NCBI GenBank assembly: GCA_019671135.1
Contig: JAHRHY010000010.1
Location: 186,001 to 250,000 of the forward strand
Direction of reading: 5' to 3'
Source of the DNA: Linnemannia hyalina
Taxonomy: Eukaryota > Mortierellomycota > Mortierellomycetes > Mortierellales > Mortierellaceae
DNA length: 64,000 nt
Part shown: positions 11,478 to 23,999 of the stretch, in pieces
Layout of the letters: the number at the start of each line of letters is the position of its first letter
Numbering within the stretch: position 1 is the first letter of the stretch
Translations under genes and position numbers: made by a program
The notes under the pieces: model-generated
Seen by the model: the letters and a program-made list of their open reading frames with translations, nothing else
Databases searched by the model: none
What the model was told of the DNA's origin: nothing

Positions 11478-12014
11478 GACAGTCCTTCACAAGTTTGTTG
11501 GCTACCTGGAGGCGCAGGCCTCGGAGCTGATCTGGAAACCTCGGTGCTCCGCGACGATCGCGTGGGAGCAGACCCAGGGTATCTCTGCCAAGAACAAGAC
11601 ATCCAAATACACAGGCCCCCGAGGTGACTGGAGTCAAGGATACGGTTACATCACGCACGATGGTTTCTGTCCGTGTGGCGCTTCGCTAGCTACACATGAT
11701 GAAGGAAGGTGCCCTGGAGCGACCAAGGACACACGCGCTGCTGACGAGCGGTTGTTGGAGAGTTTGTTAAGAAGGAGGAGGTTGTCAATGATGGAGAGGA
11801 TGGGAAGAATCCCCTTCATTCGTATCTAGTTTTATTTTCTTCCGTTTAAGCTGTGAAGAGCAGTGACAATTGTTGCGCAGAGCCAGATTCTGGACCGGAC
11901 TGCGACTGGTGGATGGTGCACTGAAGAGTTTAGTCTGTAGTTCCCTTTTACTTCCAAATAACTTCTCTATGCTGTTTGTCAGAGAAATAAAATTGTGTAC
12001 AAAAAAAAAAAAAG
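11478..12014 (+). mobile_element. 5'-truncated LINE (non-LTR retrotransposon), copy 1
   Basis: The open frame to 11829 encodes the C-terminal end of a LINE ORF2-like protein. Visible are a WKPRCSATIAWE block, GDWSQGYGYI, and a knuckle of the form CxC...H...C in GFCPCGASLATHDEG. A 3' untranslated tail of about 170 bases follows, ending AATAAAATTGTGTAC then A14. A second copy with the same end lies at 34241-34728. No reverse transcriptase region remains, so this copy is dead. The 5' limit is approximate. It lies about 180 bases upstream of the tRNA-Tyr 5' end, on the opposite strand. Confidence 0.75.
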
Positions 12015-12280
12015 CATGGTTCAATGGGTCATAATGAATATTTTGTTCAATGATTCAGATGGAAATGATAAATTTATTTTGAAGTGTTGAATTTGCACGG
12101 GCGTACCACACTATTCTTTTCGACGGCTATTTTTTCATTGCTCCCCCCAAGCCAGCATCGACACTTCCCCATAGCCTGCGTCAAGCGCGTGAACACATTG
12201 CGTCCACAACGGGATAACCAATAAAGTGATATCTTATAAGAATGCTTTAATGAAAGACACGTCCGGACACAAGAAAACTT

Positions 12281-15275
12281 CTATGGCCAGTCCGACCCAG
12301 GGGTATACTGCTGGTTATTCTGCCTATTTAACTGGTCCTGATCCTGGTTGTTGCGATATTGACTATGGCCCCCAGGAGCATCAACATTGGCATACTGGCT
12401 ACTGTTATTGTTGCCGCCGGGACCATTATACTGTGTCCGAGGGACATAGACATCCTGAGCACGACTCTGAGGCCACTCATGCTGGAGCCTCTCGACCGCT
12501 TTCCGGATTGTGCCTCGCATGTTATTCCGCTGAGGCAAGTCCAGCATGAACGCGCTGCCGTCAGAATCCGAGGGGAGGTACCGCGTTGGTGCTGCTGTTG
12601 ATGACGTTCCTGCTGCTGGTGCTGGTGCTGGTGCGCCGTGCTCGATCTCGGACTGGGTGAGACGAGGTGCTGGCGAGAGAGGTTCTCCTGAGATATTGAT
12701 CTGTGGTACGGGTGCGCCTCCTGCATGTGGTAGCGGTCCTGTTGGTGGTGCTAGTGGCTGGTGCTGCTGTTGCTGATGCTGTCGTTGATGGTTATCACCC
12801 AAATAAGCGTAGTGTTGGTTGACCTGAGGCCGGGGTGGGTACACCGGTGCAGGAGGGCTCGACAGGGGAGGCATGTAATTGCCACTACCGTCCAACAACT
12901 CCATTCTCGAGTCATGATTCGTCGATCCTGGTGAATTACTCTCGCTCTTGGCCTCCTCTTCCTTGCTCATCGCCCTGCCTCCTGCTCCTCCTGTGGCAGC
13001 GCCAGAAAGAACGCCAGCCTCAAGTGAGTAAGGGCTCGAATAGTTGCGTAGCCTGAATCCATCCAAATAGTATCTTGACAGCGTCTTCTCCAACATCCAC
13101 ATTCGCTCGTCAATCCTCAGATCAATCAACCGGATCAATTCCTCGACCTCTTGTTCCTCTGAGAACTCTTCGTTCTCGTTGAGGGGCGCCAGTGGTCGCA
13201 AGGAGTGAGACCCGGGAGCTCCTTGTTCCGTGAAATAGTAGTTGCCACCAGACAGATCCATCGATGACCGCGTGTTTGTCCAGTTATTGTTGTTGCCATT
13301 ACCGCCCTTTCCACCACCGCCAGCCACAGCAGCCGCAGTGTTGAGTGCAGTGCTATAACGCAAAGAATGGCGACGAGGATCAGCGCGGAGGGGCATGTTG
13401 TCGGGATCATTGTCGGCGTTACTGTCGAGTCGCGAAAACCGCTTCTTGATCCACCGCTGGAAGGCTTCAAAAGCATTCTTGGGTGGGACGTCATCGTTGC
13501 GGTACCTCCTCGAGTTAGGGGATGTTTGAAGGACGTAACGCTGCATAATACCCCAACTCTTGTACCTGCCGCTCCCGAATAAGAAGATCCAAAGCGCAAG
13601 TGCAATTGAGGCCATTCTAGAATGGAAGAGTTAAACAAATCGGCCGAAAGAGAAATAATAATAGTTAAGGTTTCTTGTTCCATTTTTGTTATGTGTGATT
13701 TTGAACTTAGCCCCGTTGGAGTCAGGCTTTTGACGTTTGAAAAATAGGCACGAAAAAAAAAACTTACCCTCCAATGGCTCCTGCAAGATCTACCCAAGAG
13801 TATCCTTTGTTGTCGTTGTACTGGTTGATATAGAACGAGTCGGGTGAGATCTCCACCTTAGCGAAAACTTGTTTTGCCGCAATGTCCATGGTTCGCAAGT
13901 TTTGCTAATCACAGCGTATTAAATGGAACAGAACATTATTAGCGGATCGACAATGCTTCGACAAGGCGACGCTCTTGTAAGGTGTGATGTGGAAGAAAGA
14001 GGTCAGAAAGAGAGCATACTTTTTGAAGGGTGTAACGCGGTTGAGATCCTCCTCTCAATAGTTGATGCTCCGAGTACACAAAGGTCAATGTATTAATGGA
14101 AGCTATTCAAAAGCAAAATGGCAAAAAAGAAAGGGTGAGTGGCGGTGCAACATGTGGAATTACATGTTCCAATTTATTTTGTGCCACCAATGCAACAAAG
14201 AAAAGTGCTCAACCACAGCTCAAGGCAATTAGAAGAGAAAGGCATCAAACAAACAAACAAATAAACAAAGACCACGAAGTGATGCACTTACGAATGGCGC
14301 CCCAGATGGGCTGAATCATGGTAACATTCACATCTCCGTTCTAAGTAACGAGATGAAAAAGGTGGGCTTGTTAATATGCTGTAATAATGGCCTGTTTTGA
14401 GTATGAAGGAAGTACATTATCATTCTCAATGAAAATAAGAGAAAGTCTTACCCAGATCGCCATAGAAAGACCGGCAGGTGCGGTACCGAGGTAGGGCGCA
14501 CTGGCAGTGCACGCAAAGACGATTTTCACTAGAGCGGGCTGAGGATCGGAATGAAGGAGAGCGAGGTAATGTTATTATTCAGCGATCTATTTTGGTATGT
14601 TGGAGTACATACTCCAACAGGTATGTAACTCTGAAAGACAAGAACAAGAACAGTCAAAGAGAAAAAAAAACCAGGGGTGCGGTCATACAAGACTGCTTCC
14701 GTCGAGGTTCTTGGGATAGAAGAAATCTGGTTGGCGGTGGAGGAAGACACACTTGCCGTCAGTCCTGTCCCAGTCACCATTGGCCTGGAGATTGAACTCT
14801 GTCGCATTCTTGATCTCGTAGAAATCTGCGAAGGTGTGTCGTCAACGCGAAGAAAAAAAAGGCGATAAAGGTGTTAGGGCTGATGGACTGGGGCAGGCGA
14901 GGGCGCCAGAGTGAAACCAATAAGCATTGAATTAAATAACGAGAGGAAGAGAATGGACTTACCCTTATTGACGGGAACCTTGACATCCTGACCCTGTCGT
15001 CCATCTTCGTACTGTGTCCTGGTGACAATGTCCAACTCGACGGTGTCCAAGAATTGACTACAAATGATGATGTCGGGAACAGGGATCTGGGGCTTGTCGG
15101 TGATCTTGACCGAGACATAGTTGACCTGGTCGAGAATCGACTTGACCTTGGGGATCGCTGCAAATACCAAAACGGCAATGGTGATGATCAAGATGGCGAT
15201 ACGGAGGAGCAGTTCATAAGTGACGGGGATACCGCAAATATAAAACCTCCGTGGTCCAGTCTTGCGTCCTGCCAT
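12281..15275 (-). CDS. Two-membrane-segment protein, function unknown
   Basis: I do not recognise this family. Exons: 15275-14963, 14825-14689, 14630-14613, 14538-14452, 14340-14292, 14102-14020, 13904-13768, 13616-12281. They total 2160 bases, giving 719 residues, with every junction in phase. The layout is a short basic N-terminus and a first membrane segment (about 21-40, ELLLRIAILIITIAVLVFAA). A domain of about 225 residues follows with few Cys and an NAT glycosylation site. A second membrane segment lies at about 266-290 (around MASIALALWIFLFG), and then a long tail. The tail (about 292-719) is rich in Gly, Asn, Gln and Pro, with a short acidic helical stretch near EEQEVEELIRLIDLRIDER. 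Topology suggests a plasma-membrane or endomembrane protein with both ends on the same side. The third exon is only 18 bases and frame-neutral. Confidence 0.75.
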
Positions 15276-16919
15276 GATATATGGTTGTTATGTTGATGGC
15301 CTGAGGGGAGAGGAGCGAGTGCAAGGTGTCGCGGGGGTGAAGAGAGAGAAAGGAGTTGATGGTGTGGAAAGTGGAGGGGTTATGAGAGGAGTGTGGATAA
15401 GATTGAAGGCGAGAGTGTGAGAGTGCTCTACGTTGATTTTTTCTATTGTTCCCGGAGATGAGTCGTTATGTCTGTCCAAGCAAGTGACATTCAAAAAGTA
15501 AGGAACAAAAAGGAAATGATGGGAAGGTGAAAGAAGACTGATGAGTGACAAGGAAAGAAGAAAAAAGAAGTAAGAGGAGAGAAAGAAGGAAAAGAGAAGG
15601 AAGAAAACAAATACACAAAAGGACAAAGTAAGCGTGTTGTCACTTGCCAGTGGGTGTGGCGGAATGGTGACCAAATTTTCTTGGTGCAGCAGGTGTATTT
15701 TCTTCGGAAGGAAAGTGCCAATGAGTCGTGAATGGCGAAAAATAGATTTTGACGAAAGTCAAAGTACAAAAAACAATGCGGAATAGAGCCAATGCAGTTC
15801 AAACGGCTGTGCAAAGGGGTATTTTTTTTTAAAAAAAAAAGGACGAGCATTTGGTCCCCTTCTCGTTCTTGTTTTTTTCGCGCCATACATATGTCAACAC
15901 AATGACACTAAGCATAAGACATATGGCAAGGGGTCGGTGAGCAGGGGCGTTGGAACCATCATTAGTCTACTATCCAGGCCACGCTCATATTGGCGTAAAA
16001 GTCGATCAACAAAGGTTTTCAGCTCATCGAATTCTATGAACGAGAAGAAAAATAGACCGAGCAGACATGGCAACGAACAAATAAACGTTCAGACTCGTTG
16101 AATCCATTCTCCCACGCAAGGCAAGGCAACGCCCACGGACACAATATTTTGCTATCACGACGTGCACATGCCTTTTCCCCACTCAAGAAAGCCTTTGAAC
16201 TGCAGTTGAAGGGAGGGGGTGGGCACACCACTACTGCCACGGCTGCCATAATGCCAAAGGTTTTAACTACAACAAGCCTAGCTTTCAAATAATACCATTG
16301 CTCAAAGGTTCTTGTTATCATTCACCCAAGACTATGCACGACTATTGATAGCAAGAATCCAACACCATTGTGGGCTGGGAATTGAAAAGGAAACCCTTTC
16401 CAACTTCAGCCTCAAAATGCATAGGCTCCTATCCTTGTTGTCCTCCAGCCGCTCTTTTTCTCTTCTTGCCTGTCTATCATCTTCATCGCCACACACACAC
16501 GTACACAAAAGAACACCAAATGGATATTTTTGTATGTGCAAAGCGCCTAGTGGCGCTCATTCATCACCCTTAGTTTTTTATGAAAGGAAAGAAGGCATGC
16601 TAAAGGAAAAGAAAGGTATACTAAGAAAAGCTAGGGAAAAACGAAGTTTTGTGTGGGGGTGTGGGGTATTGGAAGTGGACATTGCATTGAAAGAAAGAAA
16701 AAAATGGTATATGTTGTGTGTGAGTGCGAAAACAAAGCAAAGCAAAAACAAAAAACAAAATAATAAAATCATAACAGAAGACGACTTTTCGTTGGCGGTG
16801 TAGTCGTGAAACCGCCTTTTCGTCTTCTTTTTTTAGACGTCGTTGACGTTTTCGGTGGTAGTCGTACCGTTCCTCCTTCTGCGTCCATCTCATGGACTAG
16901 CTTCCAGAGCTTTGTTGTT
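15276..16919. other. Intergenic, A/G-rich and C/T-rich DNA
   Basis: Upstream of the two-membrane-segment gene and downstream of sestrin. It contains purine-rich tracts (15480-15620), an A/T homopolymer pair near 15822-15840 and AAAG-rich DNA near 16680-16770. Open frames here are compositional, with no family resemblance. Confidence 0.5.
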
Positions 16920-19900
16920 TTAGAACCGGTCGTCTACGCCTTCATCCTCTTCCTCGTCATCGCCATCACCCTTGCGCTCCCATCGGTCGACAGCGCGCAG
17001 CGCGTACATCAGCTTAGCTTGCTTGGTGGCCTCCATCATAATGATGTTGACGTGGCAGCGCTCCTCCGGACGGAGCTCGAAGCCCATGTTGTCAAAGTCG
17101 TTCTTATCGACCTTGTTGCTGTCCGAGAGATAGAACTGAAGACCCTCCGAACCATCAGGAGACCCAGGCACTCCCGCCATCGTGATGCCATGGCAAGCCT
17201 TGCGGATATACGCCGCCAACGTCGTATTCATGAATCTGGACAGGTTTCGGTAGTTGTATTCTTGATGAAGAAGACCAAACAGCCGCAGGGTATAAAACCA
17301 GATCGCTTCGCGGAACGCGAACGTATCAACGCCACCGTCATGCTTGTCCTCGTTCTCGTCAAAGAAGCTGAGATCCGTAAAGTTGAGAGTCACTGTAAAC
17401 TCGTCCTCCAAGGTCTCGCTCAACTCTGGGAGACATCTCGACAGCACAGTTGACGCATCATCCTCCCAGCGGAACTCGTCCACCCTGAAGACCCTGTACT
17501 GGCTGGATCGGCAGTCAAACAGTGCTGGCTCGATTTGGCACGTCATGTCAAGGAAACGGCTCATGTCCTCCTGGACTGGTCGAATCGTCCTCTCCTGCAA
17601 CTGTTGTTGGTCCTGAGTCGACATGGCCTCGGACAGGGACGTTGACAATGGTGGGGATATGATCCTTGGCTCAGGTGCGGGGAACGCTGAAGAGAGGAGA
17701 ACAGGGGGAACAAAATAAAAATAAGAGCAAAAAAGACAAACGTGAACGTTAGGTGGAGTTGTTTCTTCTGGAGGCGAACGGTGTCAAACTGCATAAAACA
17801 TTCACAGGAACAAACAAACAAAATAAAACACTTACTGTCCTCAATCTCCTCAAAGCCAGGAGGAAGATTCTGTCCAGTTGGATCCTCGTCCAGAAGAGAC
17901 TCTGAGTCGCACTCTTCGCCTTCAGTGCAGCAAGTCTCCCTCTCCAACAAGAGTCGCTTGATCAACTCTGCGGTGTGGAGCTTCGAAGTAGCCTCATCGT
18001 AGGTCTTCCTGGACAGAGGGATTGGAGGCAGGGTGATGTGGAAATGGAAGGGCGATCGCGTTGGGTCGTCTTCAGGGGAGGATGGCGAATCATCGGATGA
18101 GGCATCTCCGGCTTGAGATGTATTGGTGCACGCATCCTGGTCTGAGCGAGGAGAGGGCAGCATAGTCAGAGGGCTCATCATGGCCTCCTCCTGGGCTTTC
18201 CTGGCCTGCAGCCTGTTGAAGTCGACAAAGGTTCCGCCAACCATGTCAATCTCAGGGACAATTCCACAGGCGGCGACAAACATGCTGATGCTGTGGACTG
18301 TCGAGAGGATGACCATCACTTGAGCCAGCTCACTGACGGTCCAGACGTTGTGTGGGTTATGGTTGGTTTCACGGCAGACGAGCTCCTGAATGTGTCGGGG
18401 CTTGAGCCTCCAGGGCTGGTGCGCCATCAGTCCGTTGAGCTTGGCGAGGTTCCGGATCTTTTGGGTGGTGTACTGCAGTCCATTGAGCCAGGTCGGGTCG
18501 CCACCGCTGGTTAGGTAGTCCAGCTTCATCATCGAGACCATGTACTGGCAATTGTATTGAGACGCCGCCTAAATTGACACCCAAGGTGAATTGGCCAATG
18601 AAGAGAATGGGTTAGTCTCAAAACAGTGTTCGAAGCAAAGCCGATAATGATATCATCGTTCCCAACTCCTATTAACCCCTTTCCCTTTAGTAGGATTCGT
18701 GGGTACTCTGAAGGAGAACGAAAGGTAGTAGAAAAGGGGATTGGGATCTCTCTATCTAATACAAGTCGCAATTGCTTACCATGATAGCGACATAGCATCG
18801 CCAAGGCTTGGGAATAGGTCCTGGTCCATTCATCATACAGGTCTGAGAGCTTTCAAACTTCTCCCAGAAGGTAGGGAAGAACGCCATGATGCGGAAGAGA
18901 TTGCTGGTCCGACCGTAGTTGGCAAAGGTCTGTGTCATGATCTGCTTTGTTGCCTCATCGGGAACACAACCGACCGAGGGGGGCAGACATCCGGCGGCTG
19001 TGACGGTGACGGGGAGGGTTGAGAGCGAGGATGAAGAGGAAGACCGATCCTTTGCTGAGAGGGTAGGCGAGGGACATCTCGAGTGTTCGGGGCTGTCGAG
19101 GAGGTAAATGTCCTTGGGTTCGATAAAGAACGATGCCGAGGGGTGGATCGGCTTTGGGATCGGGATGTTGAGGGACTGTATGTGTTGTGTCGATGAGTTA
19201 TTGTGTTCAGGAGTATGTGGAGAGGAAGGAGAGAAGGGAAGTAAGGTGCGTGCGAGAAGAAGCAAAAGCCAAAGTAGGTCATAGAATAACGTAAACAAAA
19301 GAAAAAAAAAGAGGTGAGTGTCATGTTTAAAAAAAAAAAAAAAAAAAGAAACAACAAAAACCATAAAGTCAAACAACAACAACTAAAATAACGAACTAAC
19401 AGATCAAAACTGACATCAACGCATAAGAAAAACACAACAATAGTCAAACCAAAAAAATGACATGGGTGGGAGAGAAAGGTGGGGAAGGAGTTGTTGGATT
19501 TACCTCAAGCTCGTTCAAGAGTCCGACAAGACAGATCTTGACATCCTTGTAAGGACAGCAGACAGAGAACCGCAAGATGGTCAAAATATGGTGTCGAAGT
19601 AGCCTGGCAGCCTCATCCACCTCAGCATCTCGCTCCTCCGTAGGCGAGAGCTTGTCAGGCAGCGCACGGTTGAAGTGGACGTCGGGGTCGTTCTGGAAGT
19701 GATAGCTCGACGAGGCGATGGGCGATGACGAAAGGATGGTCTGGCTCAAGGAGGTGCCCTGAGCTTCTGCTGCCGATGTTGAAGACGATGCCGAGTGGCA
19801 CGCGCTGCTGCTGGTGTGAGGAGAGCTGGGAATTGGCGATGAAGCCGACATGGTTGTAGATTCTTGCCTTGTCCTTTGAGACTGATATGTCTGCGAAGCA

Positions 19901-20352
19901 TCGTCGTTGTTTTCGTCTGAGGACACGTGTTGTTGCTGCTGTTGCTGCTGGGTCGAGATGGTGAGTTTCTCCATGGCCAGTGCTGTGCCGATGATGGAAT
20001 GGCCATGGAGGATAGACGACGTGGTTGTTGTTGCCGTTGTATTGGGATCAGTGCTGCTACTAGAGTTACTGGTGGAGGGGAAGAGAGTGGCCTGGATCGA
20101 GCATGCGACTGGGGCAGGCGAGAATGGTGGAGTGGGGTTGGGATGTGAAGAGGAGAGGTCGACGATGGAGCCGTTGTCGGTGACGACGCGTGCCCACTCT
20201 GTGACGATCTGGACGATGTTGTCGAGGGCACGGGCGCGGTTGGTCGAGTTCGAGTCAAGGAGATCTTGGAAGAGGACGGCCCTGAACCTCGAGTAGGTGA
20301 TGGAGGAGAACTGGGGCGACTCCTTTGGGTCGTCTATGGGCGACAGGAGCAT
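16920..20352 (-). CDS. Sestrin
   Basis: Sestrins regulate TORC1 through the GATOR complexes. The animal proteins also have an AhpD-like fold, and SESN2 senses leucine. Exons: 20352-19504, 19175-18780, 18568-17836, 17686-16920, totalling 2745 bases and 914 residues. The family signature is clear: NYGRTSNLFRIMAFFP and PKPWRCYVAIMAASQYNC in the N-terminal half, then GGDPTWLNGLQ, LNGLMAHQPWRL, WTVSELAQVMVIL and MFVAACGIVPEID. The C-terminal half has EFRWEDDASTVLSRC, REAIWFYTLRLFGLLHQ and HVNIIMMEATKQAKLMYAL. It is longer than animal sestrins (about 480-550 residues) because of a roughly 250-residue Ser/Thr/Gln-rich N-terminus with a Q7 run and a Pro/Ser-rich insert. At the AhpD-like site Cys422 and Tyr424 match human SESN2 Cys125 and Tyr127, but the His132 position is Met429. 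Confidence 0.92.
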
Positions 20353-21458
20353 GGAAAAGGACGATTCGATGTGTTAGAGGGAAGGGTTGGTTGTGAATGT
20401 GGGGATTGTGAAAGGCGAATGGTGAATGTAGGTGTAAGCGGTAAGTGGTGAGAATGAAGTGAGGTGAAAGGGAAGTTGATTATGGGTGGTGCATGGGATG
20501 GAGATGGAGGGGGGGAGAAGAGAAAAGACGAGAAGAGGAGAGAAGAGAGGAAAAGAGAGGTGAGAAAGAAGAAAAGAAAAAAAAAAGGCGTACAGAGGCA
20601 GCTGTACACAAGGATAGATAAGATCAGTGAGTGCCAGGCACGACAAAAAAAGATCGGATCTTAGGCTTCTTTCTCTTTCTCACTGCCTCTCTACTGAGTC
20701 GCATGAAAAATGCCTCTGCTGTTATTATTGTTGTTATTATTACTCCTGCAACTGCGTATGTACAGTACATGCTGCTTGTGCTGCTGTTGTCTGTCAATGC
20801 CGACATGACGCACCGTGGGTCCATTGAAGGAAGAAAAAAAAGGGGGGGCAAGGGAAGGGAAACAAGCCAAGACTAGATCCAGGGAGACGAGATCATGGTT
20901 CCCTGTGGGACGCCCTCTCTTCCCTTTGTTGTCCCTCTCCCTTAATCCCTTATTCTCTCTCCAACTCTCTCTCTCCTGTGGCTACTACGACTCTGCCCCT
21001 TGAACCCCCAAATCCAACAGCTCACCCCTTGCTCCTTATTACCCGTCCTCCACTCTTCTTTCTCACACCCTTCCTTCGGTTTCTTTTTATGAAATAAGAA
21101 GAAAAATAATAAACAAAAAAGTGAGCAGCTGTGGAGAATACAAGTTGTGTCCGATGCGGAAAGAGCAAAAGAAAAAAAAACATTGGGTGAGGAGTGAGGA
21201 GTGGGTAGAGAGGGCACGAAAGGCGAGGCGAGGCGAGGGGGGAGGAGGATAAAAAAACCGACTACAGCCACAAGATAAGCGGTGAGCCTTCGTGGAACCA
21301 TGGTCATAATCTTGTCTCCTCTTTCTTTTTTCCTTCTTTGTCTCTCACACCCATTTATCATGAGAATTGGTCGCTTTTCTGCTACCAACCTTCGGAGATG
21401 GCTCTCTTAGTCTTCTTTCCACCTCTCTCTTTCCTCAATTGGCATTTCCATTGACCCA

Positions 21459-21464
<6 letters not shown>

Positions 21465-21506
<42 letters not shown>
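21465..21506 (+). repeat. CT microsatellite
   Basis: About 21 uninterrupted TC units lie in the low-complexity stretch upstream of sestrin. Confidence 0.9.
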
Positions 21507-21510
<4 letters not shown>

Positions 21511-23976
21511 ATTTTTGGTCTGGCGAGCCATTTTCCACAATGGCCCCATCTTGACATGGTTTAAACCAAACAAAGGAAAATATTGAAACCAAGAGGGAAA
21601 AAAAAGAATGACAATGTCGTGCAGGACACTAGCGGCATTTGTGTTTGTTTTTTTTTCCTTCTCTTTGTTGTGAGCGCCAAATTCTAAATGTCCTTAGGAT
21701 CAAGCAAAAGGCACTAGGCACAAGCGTGCAAAGATAGAGGCGTGTGTGTTGAGTGGGATAAGGAGGATATGAGAAGAAGAACAGACAAGTTGAAAAAGAA
21801 AGTGGGAAAGTGGAGAAAGGAAAAAGGAAAGGGAAAGAATAGGAATGGCGACAAAGAGAGATCAAAGGGCGAAGAAGAAGAATAAGAAAGGGAAAAGTAG
21901 GGGGATGGATGCAACGAAGAGAAACGGGCCTAAACGTGGAAAAAAAACAAACAACAGCATGACAACAACACACACATGAACGCCATTCATTTCCCGTTTA
22001 AAAACACTCTTTTTGTTCTCATCCAAGCTGAAGACTCCCTGTCCGACATTTCTCTTATTTTTTTTTTTCTCTCGGCTGGATCATTGTTCTCTCTCCTTTT
22101 TGCCTTCACCCCTTCTTTTTTTTTGCTCCGTTTTTTCCTTTGCCATTTATTTGCCTCGTCATTTCATTGTTTGATCCCATAGTATTGAAGATAACCCGTT
22201 TTATGTTTCCATTACATGCCTCCTTGGAAACACGTTAAAAAAACGAGTTGTGAACTCAGACAGATACACAAAAATGAGTCAAGACTAAACCAAGGTACGT
22301 ACGATGATGGAGTCCAAAAAAAGGGTCATAATTATCGAAAAAATGGTCATCATCGATCCTTCTCCTTTTCTGTCACAATTATTGGTTGTCGATCCGATGA
22401 GCCGGGGCATACAAAGTATAGGAGATGGTGCGGGATGGGAAAAAGGGAGTGAGAACAGAATAGACTGAAAGGGTGCTGTCTTACCGTGGCGGAGGTATTG
22501 ACTTGGGCTTAGCGTATTGATGTAGCCTGGCCCCAAAGCCAGTTGCTGTTGCCATAGGATGTCAGCTCTAGTCATTTGTTTCTTTTGGAGCTAGTTTGAT
22601 GGATTGTTGGTTGCTGGTTGTTGTGTCCTGAGTTTCGGGTTGGACATAGAATGGGATGGTGAAGGTGTGTGCGTGTGTGTTATTTTTTAGCACAGGGGTA
22701 AGGAAGTCAAGGCAAAGGAGGAGAGGGCAGGGAAGGGAAGGGTAGGGAAAAGGGGGGAGGGGTGCAGTAAAGCGTGAGTGTGTTGCTGATCCTGCTATTT
22801 CTTTTCCGTCGTACGTGCGTGCTTGCAGTGAGAGTGAATGCTCAATGCTGGATGTTGTGTGCAAGCGAGGAAATGAGAAAAGAGGAAAAGCTAGGGCCAT
22901 AGAGAGCGGAAAGAAGAAAAGAAAAAATGAAAACAAATGTGTCAGCAGAGCCGGTTATTTACATTTTCGTGAGATGAACAATGCATCTGCAACTGGCGGG
23001 CAATGCTTTTTGGCGATAACAAAGAAAGAAAAACAATTAAGGGAAAAGGGAGGTTGGATAGAGCTGCGAGGGAAGGAAGAAAAAAACGAGTTGGGGAGGG
23101 AGAGGGGAGGAGCGTGGAGGAAGAAGAGGGTGTGGGAGCAAAGTAAACAATGTAATGCAATGCACGCCTGACGACAAAAAAGAGCAAGGGAAACAGACAA
23201 ACGGAGGAAAAGAAGATTTGAGAAAAGGGAGAAAAGGAGGGGAGGGGACATGGTGGTACACGTTGGGGAAGCGGAGAAGAAGGAAGGAAAGGGAGGGGGC
23301 ATAGCATACATACACAGAGGAGGAGGAGGGTTGTAGCATACCACGTTGTGTCAATATGCCAACAAGATGATGATGAATAGTAATGAAGGTGCCAAATGGT
23401 GTGAGCGAAAGTGGTTGGAGACGATGGAGGGTAAAGGAAGGAGGAAAGGTGAGAGTAGAAAGAGAAGGAGAAGAAGGAGAAGGAGAAGGAGAAGGAGAAA
23501 GGAAGGAAAGAAAGTTACACAGACACACAAGCTTGTGGCAAGATAGTGTGGGGGTTGAAGAGAGGAGAAGAGAAGAGAGAAAAAGAAAAAAACAACAGTG
23601 AAGAAATCAACGACCATCAAAAAACAAGCCTTATTCTCCGCCATCGATCGTGCACTTGCACATCCACACACATAATATATGCCTTGAGCGAGACATGTAT
23701 TGCATCCAAGTGGACCAGGGCAGTTCAGTCAAAGTTCTCGTTCAATTTGAACTGCAATAATACTAAACGTATTAAATTGTACCATATTCGCCCTGTTTTT
23801 GCTCACGACGATCCATGTCCACAAAACGGGAGATGTGATAAACTCAACCTTACAGGAGGTACCCCTATCAACGGCCAAGGAACCAGTTTTTTTGCACATA
23901 AATCATTACCCCACCCTGTGCTGGGACCCCTACCCACCCACCCCCAGGGCCCGTCAAATTGACCACTTGCTGCGCG

Positions 23977-23999
23977 GGACTGGGCTGTGTGCCCAGTCC
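23977..23999. other. Perfect 9-bp hairpin
   Basis: GGACTGGGC, loop TGTGT, GCCCAGTCC: a perfect GC-rich stem inside an otherwise unstructured intergenic region. There is no U tract after it and no gene ends nearby, so its role is unknown. Confidence 0.5.

Noticed and set aside
11353..11658. Antisense frame over LINE copy 1
   Set aside because: Mirror of the LINE coding sequence and repeated opposite copy 2; no independent support.
22568..23671. Several 90-163 codon frames rich in Phe, Leu, Ser and Pro
   Set aside because: They arise from purine- and pyrimidine-rich tracts, overlap on both strands and lack any domain or splice continuation.
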